Source: UBA2428 sp002343545 (GTDB taxonomy: Bacteria > Bdellovibrionota > UBA2428). From it: 20,150 nt of DNA. The notes below the pieces were generated by a model, which was not told the origin of the DNA, did no database searches, and saw nothing but the letters and a program-made list of their open reading frames with translations. Below, one piece after another: positions 1 through 9,456 of the stretch. The translations under genes were made by a program, and so were the position numbers. The DNA lies in assembly GCA_937952285.1 (NCBI GenBank), contig CALFZE010000112.1:1-20150 (forward strand), in the 5' to 3' direction. Numbering within the stretch: position 1 is the first letter of the stretch; every line of letters starts with the position of its first letter.

Positions 1-432
1 GACCATGACCTTCACGACGTCCGTGAGCTCGTCGAGCCAGCGCGCCGACGTACGGAAACGAAAGACGGACCGTTTGGAAGAAGTCGAGGAATCGCTTTCG
101 AGCGAAAGCGCTCCGTAGTTCTTGATAAGGGCATCGCCGCCCGCGAGCGCGGCGTTCTTGATGTCAAAACGCACGACCTCGTTGAGGCAGCTCAAGTCTT
201 CGCGGCAATTCCAAATAATGAGACTGCCGGTGGAAGCGTACCCGGCCCGCACCGTCACCTCGACCTCGCGTTTTTGCGAGACGAGCTTCAGGCTCACGTC
301 GTCGACGCCGAAGGCACCGCTCGGCGTGACTTGGCCGTCGGCGCCGGACTTGCCCGTGGGCGAGTCTGACCCTCCGCAAGCCGTTACGGCCGAGAGGAGC
401 AAGAGCCAAGAAAATTTCGACGTCGAAGCCAT
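1..432 (-). CDS. Putative lipoprotein, 3' end outside window
   Basis: The frame is open from the ATG at 432 to the window edge (144 codons, no stop), so the C-terminus is missing. The N-terminus is a lipoprotein signal: Lys6, a hydrophobic run (WLLLLSAV) and the lipobox VTAC with Cys19 as the predicted lipidated residue, followed by GGSDS. The mature part starts with a low-complexity stretch (GKSGADGQ) and continues with alternating hydrophobic/charged segments that look beta-rich; it has two more Cys (NCREDLSC). The start is supported by an excellent Shine-Dalgarno (AAGGAGGT) just upstream. It is transcribed divergently from tamA. No family is recognised; envelope location is inferred from the lipobox only. 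Confidence 0.8.
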   Translation of the reverse strand, partial: MASTSKFSWLLLLSAVTACGGSDSPTGKSGADGQVTPSGAFGVDDVSLKLVSQKREVEVTVRAGYASTGSLIIWNCREDLSCLNEVVRFDIKNAALAGGDALIKNYGALSLESDSSTSSKRSVFRFRTSARWLDELTDVVKVMV

Positions 433-597
433 GGGACCTCCTTGGGAAGGCCTCCTTCTGTTGCAAGTCGCGCGCCAAGTAAAAGCAAAGTTTTCGTTCC
501 TTCGGGCCGCCACGGCGCCGGCCCGCCCGGAAAACGCTAAGCAGCGTCCAAGAGTTCGACGCCCCGGCTTCGTCACGGAAACTTCACCGTTTTCGGG

Positions 598-626
598 TTG
601 AGACGACGGCGAGGGGAGACTTAGAT
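598..626 (+). promoter_or_regulatory. Candidate promoter for tamA
   Basis: TTGAGA (598-603) and TTAGAT (621-626) are separated by 17 bp and resemble sigma70 -35 and -10 boxes. The -10-like box ends 9 nt before the tamA ATG, so any leader would be only a few nucleotides, as for other genes in this window. The rest of the 203-bp divergent spacer (433-635) holds only a short ACGCT/AGCGT inverted repeat (534-547). Confidence 0.35.
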
Positions 627-635
627 CGAGCGCTT

Positions 636-2378
636 ATGTTCGCCCCGCTTGCCCTTTTCGCGCGGGCCCTCGTGGCCTCGCTTTTCGTCGTGGCTTTCGC
701 GGGCCTCGGCGCGTGCGCGAGCTGGCGAAAACCCAAGCTGTGCCCCGAAATCACGCTCGACCAGAAGGTCGACTTTACCCGCTCCGAGATCCTGCTCCTT
801 TGCGGCGACCCGAAGTCGGAGGCCTGGGAAGAGATCCCGCGGCCGCAGGTCCTCTATCACCTCAAGACCTTTCTCCTCGACCGGGGCTACTACGCGCCGA
901 AGATCACGAGCCCGACGGGCGGAGACCTCTTCGTCGAGCTCGGCCCCTCTTCGGAGCTGCGCCGCCTCGAAGTCACGGGCTGGCCGGGCGATCTGGAGCC
1001 CTTTTCGGATCGGCGCTTCGTGGGTCGCCGCCTGGATTCCGCCTTGCTCGACGAGATCGAGACGGACGCGAACGCCCGGCTCCGCTCGGAGGGTTACGCC
1101 TGTCCCGCGCTCGAGACGCGCGCGGACGCGCCCATGAGCCACGTTACGGTGCGCGTGCGAGCCGGCAAACGACGCCTTTTCGGCGAGATCCCGCGCGCGA
1201 AGGTCGACGGTTTCGACACTCGTCTGCTCGAGCGCTTCGAGGCTTTCGCCGCGGACGAGACCTACGACCCGCGCCTGCTCGTGCTGAGCGAGCGACGTAT
1301 TCGTTCGAAGGGGTTCATCCAGGATGCCGTCTATTCGCCCCTCTGCGAAGGCGAGGAGTTCCGGATCTCACTCCATCCTTTCGTGGGCAAGGCCCTCTTC
1401 CTGAGCATCGGCGCGGGCTTCGACACGGAAGAATGGTTTCTCGCCCGCCTCCGCTTCAGCGCCCAACGCTTGAGCGCGCTCGGCGCGAGCGTCGACACGA
1501 TCCTTTTCGCTTCGCTGCTCACGCAGAGCGCCGACGTCGCGGTCGACTTGCCGTTCGGGGACCCGTCCTTGCGGCGGAGCGTTTACAACCAGTTCACGGT
1601 CAAACGACAGGACACGCCGTCCTTCGAGTCGGTCAGCTTGTCGGGACGCGCGGGCTACTCGCGGCACTTCGACACGCTCCCGGCTTCGATCGATTGGCGC
1701 CTGGGCGGCGTCGCCGAACAGGTTTGGACCCTGCGGGGCCAGGGCCCGGAAAGTACGCACTTCGTCGCGGTCGAGTCGACGCTCCTGTCGACCTCGCACC
1801 TCTTCGAGTACTGGATCGATGCCCCGCAAGAAGGCTACCGCTGGGAACTCGGCGCGCGCGCTTCCTTCGAGGCCCTCGGGTCGGGATTCACGGCGACGCG
1901 GCTCAAGGCGAGCGTCGAGCACCTGGGCATCGTGTGGGAAGGTCCCTTCGCTTCGCTCGTGTGGGCCAAGCGCGCGGGCCTCGCGCAGAATATCGCGCCG
2001 AGCGGGCGGCTCGGCCTCATTCCGCTCCCGCACCGTCACTACCTCGGTGGATCGAAGGACCTGCGCGGATTCAGCCGCCAAGAACTGCCGCGCGACGGGC
2101 AAGGCGCCGCCAACGCGGCCTTCCTCGGCAACGAGTTGCGGGTCATGCGCTGGCTGCCGATCGAGCCGCTTCTTTTCGTGGACGTCGGCACGGTCAACGT
2201 GGGCATGGCCCGGCCGAACGTGCCGCTCTACCTTTCGCCGGGCACCGGACTCCGCTACCGCCTTCCTTTCGGCACCGTGCGGGGGACGGCGGCGCGGGGC
2301 TTTTCGCTGTCGCCCCGGCCCGAGGATCGCGGGCGCGATCACTGGGAGTTTTTCGTGAGCCTGGGCGAGGAGTTCTAG
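636..2378 (+). CDS. tamA: TamA-like Omp85 outer-membrane protein
   Basis: The 580-aa protein has a signal sequence, an N-terminal region of about 210 residues (about 38-247) compatible with three POTRA domains, and a C-terminal barrel of about 330 residues ending in Phe. The hallmark is GGSKDLRGF at 471-479, matching the loop-6 (V/L)RG(F/Y) motif of the Omp85 superfamily. TamA is an outer-membrane protein that works with TamB in envelope homeostasis and assembly of some surface proteins. The next gene begins 2 nt after this stop and encodes a TamB-like protein, which supports TamA over BamA. Oddity: the signal peptide contains LGAC (Cys27), which reads as a lipobox and is unusual for an Omp85 barrel; type I cleavage after GACA is also possible. 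No Shine-Dalgarno lies at the usual distance. Start chosen at the first ATG before the signal peptide. Confidence 0.8.
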   Translation: MFAPLALFARALVASLFVVAFAGLGACASWRKPKLCPEITLDQKVDFTRSEILLLCGDPKSEAWEEIPRPQVLYHLKTFLLDRGYYAPKITSPTGGDLFVELGPSSELRRLEVTGWPGDLEPFSDRRFVGRRLDSALLDEIETDANARLRSEGYACPALETRADAPMSHVTVRVRAGKRRLFGEIPRAKVDGFDTRLLERFEAFAADETYDPRLLVLSERRIRSKGFIQDAVYSPLCEGEEFRISLHPFVGKALFLSIGAGFDTEEWFLARLRFSAQRLSALGASVDTILFASLLTQSADVAVDLPFGDPSLRRSVYNQFTVKRQDTPSFESVSLSGRAGYSRHFDTLPASIDWRLGGVAEQVWTLRGQGPESTHFVAVESTLLSTSHLFEYWIDAPQEGYRWELGARASFEALGSGFTATRLKASVEHLGIVWEGPFASLVWAKRAGLAQNIAPSGRLGLIPLPHRHYLGGSKDLRGFSRQELPRDGQGAANAAFLGNELRVMRWLPIEPLLFVDVGTVNVGMARPNVPLYLSPGTGLRYRLPFGTVRGTAARGFSLSPRPEDRGRDHWEFFVSLGEEF

Positions 2379-2379
2379 C

Positions 2380-4635
2380 GTGAACGCCAAACGCCTGATC
2401 AAGCGTAGCCTCCTCGGATTCGTCGCGATCGTCGCGATGTTGCTCGTGACGATCGTCGCGACCGCGGCGCTCGTCTGGTTCCGGCCGGGCGTCGTCGTGA
2501 ACACCCCCCGCCTGCTCTGGGCGTTGCCCCATCTCGAGTCGATGGGTTACGCGCTCGAACTCGAAGCGCCGCAGCTCCAAGCCGACTCGCCGGAGTTCTG
2601 GCGCAAGCGCGTCGTCCTGAAGACTCCCCGCGCGTGCTGGAAGAATCCGCTCGTCGCGACCGGGCCGCTCTGTCTGCGCGACGTCGACATCGAGGTCGTC
2701 GCGAACCTGAAACCGGGCGCGACGCGACCCTTGCTCGTGCGCCGGCTTCGATTCTACGCGGAAGCCTTCGAGCTCAAGATCCCCGAAAGCACGGAGCCGC
2801 CGGACGCCGAAGCAAGCCCTTCCTCGTGGACCTCGAGTCTCGCGTGGCTGGCGTGGGAAGAGGTCGACGCGACGCTCGAACGTTTGCGTTTGCCCGCCGA
2901 AGATTCGCGCTGGGACTTCGCGGGGCGCCTCGAGTCGGCGGGACGCGAAGAGCTTGCGCTCAAGGCCCAAGCGGAGCTCCACTCGACGCTTCCCAAACCC
3001 CCGCCGCCCTTCCGCTTCGAGACGGAGCTCCGCCTGCGCACGGATCTCCTGGATCGGGAATTCGCGCTCTCGACGAGCCGGGCCGATCTGAGCGTGAAGG
3101 GCAGCGGGCCTGGCCTCAAAGCCGCCGTCGGCGGGCATCTCGAGTTCAAAGCGCGACGCCTCGACTTCTCGCTGTCCGGCGACGGAAGCTGGCGCGGACC
3201 GACCTCGCTGAGCTTTCGACTGGATCGCTGCCAAGGCCAAGGCCGCCTCGTCGAAGGCGATCGCCCGATCCCCGTGGACGACGCGCTCGCGGAATGCTCC
3301 GTTCGCGTCGTGCCCACCTACCCCGCGGCCCTCACGAAGCGCTACGGATCCCGGGTTCCCAAGGAATTTCGTCTCGAGCTTCGCGCCGAAGCGAAGACGC
3401 AGAAGGACGGCGCCCTTCATCCGCGCCTCTCGGCCAAGCTCCTGCCCGTCCGCACGCCGATCTTCGTGTTCGAGGCCGAAGCGGAAGCCGTGCCGCGCCG
3501 GACGCTCGGCTTCGACGTCACGCTGAAAGGGGATTTGAAGCTTCCCGATTTTCGCAAGGCCGCCGCCGCCTCGAACGAGCTCGGCTGGATCGTTCCCGCG
3601 CCGGTCGCCGTCCTGGGCGGCCCCGTGCAACTGACTTTCTCCGGTACCGGCGAAAGCGAGACGCCCACGGGCCGCGCCGACTTCAAGCTCACGACGCGAT
3701 TGCGTTCGCGCGATCAGGCGCTTCGTCTGGTCGCCGACGGCGAGCTCCGTTTTCGGCAGTGCCGGGCGGGCGAAGAAGGATCCTCCTTCGAAGTCGACCT
3801 CGTCTCGCGCGAGGCGCTGCTCGAGCTCCCGGCCATCGATTACACGCGCCCGCCCCCGATCGTGCCCGACTCGCGCTTCGAGATAAAGGCGGAGCCGCGC
3901 CGGACCGAAGTCGCCGCCCGCGCCGCCCCGACCGGCTGCACGCGCCGTCTCGATCTGCGCGTGCGGACGGGCGAAAACGCTCCCGTTCGCATCGCGGGCC
4001 CCATCCTCAAGAATCCCATTCCCGTCCACCTCGACGTCCGGAAGTCGGACGCCGACGCCGGGCGTGGGTACCTGCGCGTCGAAAACTTCTCGACGGAGCT
4101 TTTTCGTCGCAAGGCGACGGTCGAGCGCTTCGACTTCGACATCGCGACGCGCGTCGTGAACGGGCGCGTGCGGGCCGACTTCACGGACCACCGGATCACG
4201 ACCCTCATCACGGGAAGCGCGGACTCCATCCGGGTGGACTTCGAGAGCGACCCGCCGCTTTCCCGGCAAGCCGCGCTTTCCGTGCTGCTCTTCGGACGCA
4301 CGATGGAAGGCCTCGACGACGAACAAGCCAGCAGCGTCGCGAAAACCGAGGCCGCCGCGAAGAACGGTGCCTTGAGCCTCGCCTCGCTTTATCTTTTCGC
4401 GTCGACGCCCATCGAGAGCGTCGGCTACGACCCGCAGACCCAGGGCGTGACGGCCAAGGTGCGACTGGGCGACGGCACGTCGCTCAACGTGGGCGCGAAC
4501 GATCGCGGCGTCACGGACGTCGGCGTGCGACGCCGGCTCTCGCGCGAATGGCGGGTCGAGACGACGGTGCGAAACCCGAGCGACCCGCAGAACCGCTCGA
4601 CGCTCACCATCCTCGAGTGGTTCCGCCGCTTCTAG
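2380..4635 (+). CDS. tamB: TamB-like inner-membrane anchored translocation/assembly protein
   Basis: A GTG start lies one nucleotide after the tamA stop, so the two genes are almost certainly co-transcribed and coupled. The 751-aa product has one N-terminal membrane anchor (about residues 12-34, preceded by KRLIKRS) and then a long beta-rich periplasmic region. The C-terminal 150 residues resemble the TamB (DUF490) domain: SRQAALSVLLFGR, a segment with VGYDPQTQGVTAKV, an RRRLSREW stretch and an aromatic C-terminus (FRRF). TamB proteins bridge the two membranes as a hydrophobic-groove beta-taco and are linked to TamA function and phospholipid transport. At 751 aa it is much shorter than E. coli TamB (about 1,250 aa), so the groove would be shorter. 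Identification rests on C-terminal pattern plus the tamA neighbour. Confidence 0.75.
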   Translation: MNAKRLIKRSLLGFVAIVAMLLVTIVATAALVWFRPGVVVNTPRLLWALPHLESMGYALELEAPQLQADSPEFWRKRVVLKTPRACWKNPLVATGPLCLRDVDIEVVANLKPGATRPLLVRRLRFYAEAFELKIPESTEPPDAEASPSSWTSSLAWLAWEEVDATLERLRLPAEDSRWDFAGRLESAGREELALKAQAELHSTLPKPPPPFRFETELRLRTDLLDREFALSTSRADLSVKGSGPGLKAAVGGHLEFKARRLDFSLSGDGSWRGPTSLSFRLDRCQGQGRLVEGDRPIPVDDALAECSVRVVPTYPAALTKRYGSRVPKEFRLELRAEAKTQKDGALHPRLSAKLLPVRTPIFVFEAEAEAVPRRTLGFDVTLKGDLKLPDFRKAAAASNELGWIVPAPVAVLGGPVQLTFSGTGESETPTGRADFKLTTRLRSRDQALRLVADGELRFRQCRAGEEGSSFEVDLVSREALLELPAIDYTRPPPIVPDSRFEIKAEPRRTEVAARAAPTGCTRRLDLRVRTGENAPVRIAGPILKNPIPVHLDVRKSDADAGRGYLRVENFSTELFRRKATVERFDFDIATRVVNGRVRADFTDHRITTLITGSADSIRVDFESDPPLSRQAALSVLLFGRTMEGLDDEQASSVAKTEAAAKNGALSLASLYLFASTPIESVGYDPQTQGVTAKVRLGDGTSLNVGANDRGVTDVGVRRRLSREWRVETTVRNPSDPQNRSTLTILEWFRRF

Positions 4636-4712
4636 AGGGCGTCAGGCTCCTTTTGGTTCAGCAGGCGCGTCAATTGACGCAGCCGCTGAACCAAAAGGAG
4701 CCTGACGCCCTC
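4635..4712. repeat. 78-bp near-perfect palindrome (REP-like or terminator)
   Basis: The arms 4635-4662 and 4685-4712 are perfect 28-bp inverted repeats (from GAGGGCGTCAGGCTCC inward to TTCAGC). The 22-nt centre contains a second perfect palindrome, GCGTCAATTGACGC (4667-4680), on the same axis, so 36 of 39 base pairs match. The left arm begins at the last base of the tamB stop. There is no run of T after either arm, so it is not a textbook intrinsic terminator, though a transcript would form a very strong hairpin. Confidence 0.85.
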
Positions 4713-4759
4713 ACGTCGCGCGCGACGGTCCGTTGACTCCCGGGCGCCCGCGAAGGCGC

Positions 4760-4771
4760 TATCCTGGGGTC
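4760..4771 (+). promoter_or_regulatory. -10 element TATCCT, leaderless start
   Basis: TATCCT (4760-4765) lies 6 nt before the ATG at 4772, with no Shine-Dalgarno between. A TTGACT at 4733-4738 is 21 bp upstream, too far to be a confident -35. Spacing equals that at 8098, 9548 and 11654. Confidence 0.5.
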
Positions 4772-5293
4772 ATGAGAAGCCAACTTGCGTTCCTCGCCCT
4801 CTCGTTCTTTCTGTCGACCGCCGCGCGCGCGAATACGGACGTGAAGGTGAACGGCCGCGCCTACATGCCGTCCTGCAGCTACATGACGAACGTGACGGGC
4901 GACTTCGAAGTCACGCTCCAAGACGAAAGCATCGCGTGGGGCAGCTCGGTGGACCTTATCTTCGGGTTCTTCGGTCGCGGCGAACGCGGCGCCGTCCTCG
5001 ACTGGACGCAGAAGCAGGAGCTCCAGATGCCGGCCACGGGCCCCTACCGGTGGTCACAACGCGTGACGACGCAGCTCGCCCGCCGCGGCGGCCCCGAGCA
5101 GCTCGAAGCTCTGCAGTTCGTTTTTCGCATCCGCGAAGCCTCCGGCAAGGAACGCTACCTCCGCGGCGGCCGCGGCGAAATGGCCTTCTTCGAAGCGAGA
5201 CTGCCGACGAGCCTGCGCCCGGATTGCGTACGTCCGGGCCAGGAGTTCCCGGCCTACGTTCCGATGAACTTGAAGTCCGTCCACCGTAACTAG
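4772..5293 (+). CDS. Small secreted protein, probable beta-sandwich
   Basis: The product is 173 aa with a Sec signal peptide (RSQLAFLALSFFLSTAARA, cleavage near residue 20). The mature part has two Cys (Cys35 in MPSCSYM, Cys152 in RPDCVRP) which could form one disulfide, and predicted beta strands with conserved-looking aromatic patches (IAWGSSVDLIFGFFG, GPYRWSQRV). The pattern loosely recalls small domain-of-unknown-function beta-sandwich proteins such as DUF6209, but that is a weak memory-based match. A start 13 codons upstream (4733, TTG) is rejected because ATG 4772 directly precedes the signal peptide and sits 6 nt after a -10 box. It stands alone between the palindrome after tamB and a bidirectional terminator. 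Periplasmic or extracellular location inferred. Confidence 0.75.
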   Translation: MRSQLAFLALSFFLSTAARANTDVKVNGRAYMPSCSYMTNVTGDFEVTLQDESIAWGSSVDLIFGFFGRGERGAVLDWTQKQELQMPATGPYRWSQRVTTQLARRGGPEQLEALQFVFRIREASGKERYLRGGRGEMAFFEARLPTSLRPDCVRPGQEFPAYVPMNLKSVHRN

Positions 5294-5313
5294 ACCGAAA
5301 GCCACGAAAACAA

Positions 5314-5353
5314 GAAGGCCCTCGACGAGCATGCGAGCTCGTCGAGGGCCTTC
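5314..5353. terminator. Bidirectional intrinsic terminator
   Basis: A perfect 17-bp inverted repeat (5314-5330 with 5337-5353, arms starting GAAGGCCCTCGACGAGC) has a 6-nt loop. It is followed by GACTTTT on the plus strand and, reading the minus strand, by TTGTTTTCG. It separates the convergent genes ending at 5293 (+) and 5380 (-). Confidence 0.85.
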
Positions 5354-5379
5354 GACTTTTGACGGATTCCGCGGCGGGC

Positions 5380-5772
5380 TTAGCGCGCCTGGAGCTCGGG
5401 TCCGCAGAGCTCGCGCAAACGCACGGTCTCACGCAGATACTCGGGCATCGAAGCGGGCAGGCGACCGAGGATCTCGACCGAACGACGGATCGCCACGAGA
5501 TGCTCGGCGAGCACCGCGCGCGATTGCGTGCAGTAGTCCGCGGGAGCGACTTCGCCCGCGCAGCGCTTGACCTCGAGGGTCAGGAGCTTGGCGGTCCAGA
5601 GGGCTTCGCCCGTCTGCAGGCGACGATCCACGAGGCTTTGCATCTGCTCCTGGTAGGTCGTCGCGAGCGCGACTTCTTCCGCGGTGCAGGCCGGCGCGAT
5701 GGACTCGACGTTCGCCGCTTGCGCGGAGACGGCCGAGAGAGCGACGATCATCGAAGCGAAGAAACGTTTCAT
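5380..5772 (-). CDS. Small secreted helical protein coupled to sucCD
   Basis: The 130-aa product starts with a signal peptide (KRFFASMIVALSAVSAQA, cleavage before ANVES). The mature part is predicted mostly helical with four Cys (in PAC, KRC, DYC, ELC), consistent with two disulfides in the periplasm. Its ATG shares one base with the sucD stop (TGATG), and GGAAGGAAAG just upstream inside sucD can serve as ribosome binding site, so translation is probably coupled. The reading frame is open further upstream within sucD, but the signal peptide fixes this start. No family recognised; a periplasmic product in a TCA-cycle operon has no obvious functional link. The operon ends at the terminator 5314-5353. 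Confidence 0.75.
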   Translation of the reverse strand: MKRFFASMIVALSAVSAQAANVESIAPACTAEEVALATTYQEQMQSLVDRRLQTGEALWTAKLLTLEVKRCAGEVAPADYCTQSRAVLAEHLVAIRRSVEILGRLPASMPEYLRETVRLRELCGPELQAR

Positions 5773-6697
5773 CAGATCTTTCCTTCCAACAAAGCTTTGA
5801 GCGTGGTGCCGAGCTCGGCGGGCGTCGGCGAGACGCGGATGCCGGCTTCTTTCATGGCGGCCATCTTGCCGTCGGCCGTACCCTTGCCGCCCGAGATGAT
5901 CGCGCCCGCGTGGCCCATGCGGCGGCCCGGAGGCGCCGTGCGTCCCGCGATGAAGCCGACGACCGGCTTCTTCGTGTTCTTCTTGATCCACTCGGCCGCT
6001 TCTTCCTCGGCCGAACCGCCGATTTCGCCGATCATGATGATCGAGTGCGTGTCGGGGTCCTTCTCGAAGAGCTCGAGCGCGTCGATAAAGTTCGTGCCGT
6101 TCACGGGGTCGCCGCCGATGCCGATGCAGGTCGACTGGCCCATACCGAGCGAGGTCGTCTGGTGCACGGCTTCGTACGTGAGCGTGCCCGAGCGCGAGAC
6201 GATGCCCACGTTACCGGGACGGTGGATGTAGCCCGGCATGATACCGATCTTGATCTGGCCCGGCGTGATGATGCCGGGGCAGTTCGGACCGATGAGGCGC
6301 TGGGGCTTGAGGCCCGCCGCCGCGCGCTCGCGGTTCTTGGCGTGCATGAACTGACGCACGCGAACCATGTCGAGGACCGGAACGCCCTCGGTGATCGCCA
6401 CGACGAGCTCGATGCCCGCGTCAAGCGCTTCGAGGATCGCGTCGGCCGCGCCGAAGGGCGGAACGAAGACCATCGAGGTGTTCGCGCCTTCCTTCTTGAC
6501 GGCTTCGTAAACGGAATTCCAAACGGGGAAGCCGTCGACGGTCTGGCCGCCGCGCCCCGGCGTCACGCCGCCGAGGACCTTGCCGCCCTTGGCGCCGCAC
6601 TCGAGGGCGTAAGCGCGGCAGCCTTGCGAATGGAAGAGGCCCACCTTACCGGTGATGCCCTGGGTGATGAGACGGGTATTGGTTCCGACGAGGACGC

Positions 6698-6701
<4 letters not shown>
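5772..6701 (-). CDS. sucD: Succinyl-CoA ligase, alpha subunit
   Basis: SucD with SucC interconverts succinyl-CoA plus nucleoside diphosphate and phosphate with succinate, CoA and nucleoside triphosphate in the cytosolic TCA cycle. The 309-aa product has the N-terminal CoA-binding Rossmann region (QGITGKVGLFHSQ, about 14-26; GGVTPGRGG, 44-52), the ligase signature GPNCPGIITPG (138-148) and the phosphohistidine loop GRRMGHAGAI with His264. Length is slightly above the E. coli protein (289 aa). The GTG start overlaps the sucC stop by 4 nt (GTGA), giving tight coupling. An extended frame further upstream lies inside sucC and is rejected because homology begins at SVLVGTNTR. Confidence 0.97.
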
Positions 6702-7894
<1,193 letters not shown>

Positions 7895-7919
7895 CTCGCT
7901 CGAAAAGCTAGCGGCGCGG

Positions 7920-7949
7920 GCCGCAGGCGGCAAGCCGGGGAGTCCCGGC
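7920..7949. other. Two tandem GC hairpins upstream of sucC
   Basis: GCCGC-AG-GCGGC (7920-7931) and GCCGGG-GAGT-CCCGGC (7934-7949) are adjacent short inverted repeats in the sucC upstream region. They could fold if transcribed from a distal promoter, or be chance in GC-rich DNA. Confidence 0.4.
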
Positions 7950-8040
7950 CACTCGGATTGTCGAGCTAAAAACGCGTCGCATCATGCGTTCGGCCGAGGA
8001 CCTCGATGTCACTAACCACGAAACAAAAACCACATCTTGT

Positions 8041-8068
8041 AGCCACCGTCAGCCACGATTAGGTGGCT
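8041..8068. repeat. 7-bp inverted repeat in divergent spacer
   Basis: AGCCACC (8041-8047) and GGTGGCT (8062-8068) are inverted with a 14-bp gap, centred about 45 bp upstream of the -10 box at 8098. CCAC recurs in this stretch (about 8015-8057), which may reflect an operator between sucC and the prepilin gene. Confidence 0.35.
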
Positions 8069-8097
8069 CCCAACTACCCCGCGTTCCAACAAGCCGT

Positions 8098-8109
8098 TAC
8101 ACTTGGAAC
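8098..8109 (+). promoter_or_regulatory. -10 element TACACT, leaderless start
   Basis: TACACT (8098-8103) within CCGTTACACT lies exactly 6 nt before ATG 8110. No Shine-Dalgarno is present. The CCGTTA prefix is shared with the elements at 9548 and 11654. No -35 consensus is seen. Confidence 0.6.
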
Positions 8110-9456
8110 ATGAGCACCAATCCCTTTCTCCAAAAGACCGCCGGATTCAGCTTGACCCAGGTTCTCGTCGCCCTGGGCTTCCTCGGACTGCTCGGGGCTT
8201 TCGTTTCGAGCATCCTCACGGGCGGCCAAAAGGGTCAGCTCGCCATCCGCCAACGTGACGAGTTCCGCGAAGCCATGAACCTCACCCAGCTCGTGTTGGC
8301 GACGCGTACGAACTGCGGCCTCGACGTGCCCACGCTCGCCGCGACCTCCTTCGCCTGGGCCTCCCTTCCCGTGACCCTGCCCCTCGCCCAGATCGGTACG
8401 AACAACGAGGTCCGCGCCGGCCAAACGCTGCCGAGCCTCCACCTGTCGGGCCTATCGCTCGAAGTCCTCGGACAGATCGAGACGGGCACGCGCGCGGACG
8501 CGCAGATCGTCGTGAAGGCCGACAAGCTCGTGGCTTCGCCCGGCGGCGCCTTCTTCGAACAAAAGATTCGCGTGGTGCTCGAAACGATCGAGGATCCGGC
8601 CACGGCCGGATCCCGCAAAATCAGCGGCTGCATTTCGATCGCGGCCGACGCCGTCGCCCCGGGGGGTGAGGAATCCGAGATGGACCCGACCGAAATCTGT
8701 TCCCTGCTGGGCCGCGGCTACGACGCCGCTTCGAATCGCTGCGACCCCGAGTCCCCCGAGTACGCCTCGACCGTCACGTTGAACGGAACGTCTCCGCTCG
8801 CGGCCAACCAAATCCCCAAGTTCTGCCTGAGCACGGACAGCAAAAACGCCCCCGTCAACAAAGCCTGCAACGCCGGATTCTCCCAGCACCGCGTGTCCGC
8901 GCCGGCCCCCGGGACCCGCACGGACATTCCCGAGCTTCAAAGGAACACGGCCACGACGAGCGCGGCCCGCAACGAGAAAGGCGCCTGCATCTACGAAGGG
9001 GGACAATGGTACTGGGGCACCTTGGCGATCCCAAAGAACACGTCGCCCTCGGCCACGCAGCTCAAACCCGCGAGCGACGACAAAAAACGCCTCACCTGCA
9101 CTTCCGTCACGGCGGCCAACGTCGATCCCGCGACCCCGACGATCGAAACGCTCGCGCTCGCCGCCTCGCCCGCGACGAAGGGTTTTCCGGGTGCTTTCTC
9201 GGACAGCGTCGATTGGTGGAAGAACGCCCACAAGACCGGCGCCAACCAAGCGGCCGCCAAGCGGATCACGAAGTGCTACAAAACGAACCCGCCCGGAACG
9301 CCGGTCGCCTGCTCCCAAGAAGTCGGCACGAACAACGCGAACAATTGGACGTCCTTCAAGGCCGGTTACTGCCGATACGTGGGCGGCAAGTGGGAAGTCA
9401 AAGACGCCGGCGGGTGGCCCGACTGCAAAGGCGGCGTCGAAATCGACCCGCTCTAA
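8110..9456 (+). CDS. Large Cys-rich type IV prepilin-like protein 1
   Basis: The 448-aa product starts with a short leader ending in Gly12 followed by FSLTQVLVALGFLGLLGAF, the class III signal recognised by prepilin peptidase and the hydrophobic helix that anchors pilins and pseudopilins. Position +5 after cleavage is Gln17 rather than the usual Glu. The long C-terminal part has 12 Cys (69, 174, 197, 211, 239, 253, 292, 330, 389, 401, 421, 439) and repeated segments: GACIYEGGQWYW (291-302) and AGYCRYVGGKWEV ending in WPDC (418-439). EIC-LLGRGYDAASNRC (196-211) has a counterpart in the next gene. This architecture suggests a surface-exposed pilus-tip or minor pilin rather than a major subunit. 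Start chosen at the ATG with the prepilin leader, 6 nt after a -10 box; an in-frame upstream start at 7984 lacks support. Confidence 0.85.
   Translation: MSTNPFLQKTAGFSLTQVLVALGFLGLLGAFVSSILTGGQKGQLAIRQRDEFREAMNLTQLVLATRTNCGLDVPTLAATSFAWASLPVTLPLAQIGTNNEVRAGQTLPSLHLSGLSLEVLGQIETGTRADAQIVVKADKLVASPGGAFFEQKIRVVLETIEDPATAGSRKISGCISIAADAVAPGGEESEMDPTEICSLLGRGYDAASNRCDPESPEYASTVTLNGTSPLAANQIPKFCLSTDSKNAPVNKACNAGFSQHRVSAPAPGTRTDIPELQRNTATTSAARNEKGACIYEGGQWYWGTLAIPKNTSPSATQLKPASDDKKRLTCTSVTAANVDPATPTIETLALAASPATKGFPGAFSDSVDWWKNAHKTGANQAAAKRITKCYKTNPPGTPVACSQEVGTNNANNWTSFKAGYCRYVGGKWEVKDAGGWPDCKGGVEIDPL

Noticed and set aside
122..601. Plus-strand open frame opposite the lipoprotein gene
   Set aside because: The minus strand has a strong Shine-Dalgarno, signal peptide and lipobox; the plus frame has none and ends in non-coding spacer.
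2194..4326. Long minus-strand open frame (710 codons) opposite tamB
   Set aside because: Arg/Glu/Gly-rich low-complexity translation, no start context, lies fully antisense to a well-supported gene; typical shadow in GC-rich DNA.
4733..4765. TTGACT (4733) plus TATCCT (4760) as a standard sigma70 promoter
   Set aside because: The spacer is 21 bp, too long; only the -10 element is kept.
8010..8060. Short recurring CCAC units as a CRISPR-like or iteron array
   Set aside because: Units are only 4-6 bp, irregularly spaced and not conserved enough; kept only as a possible operator note.
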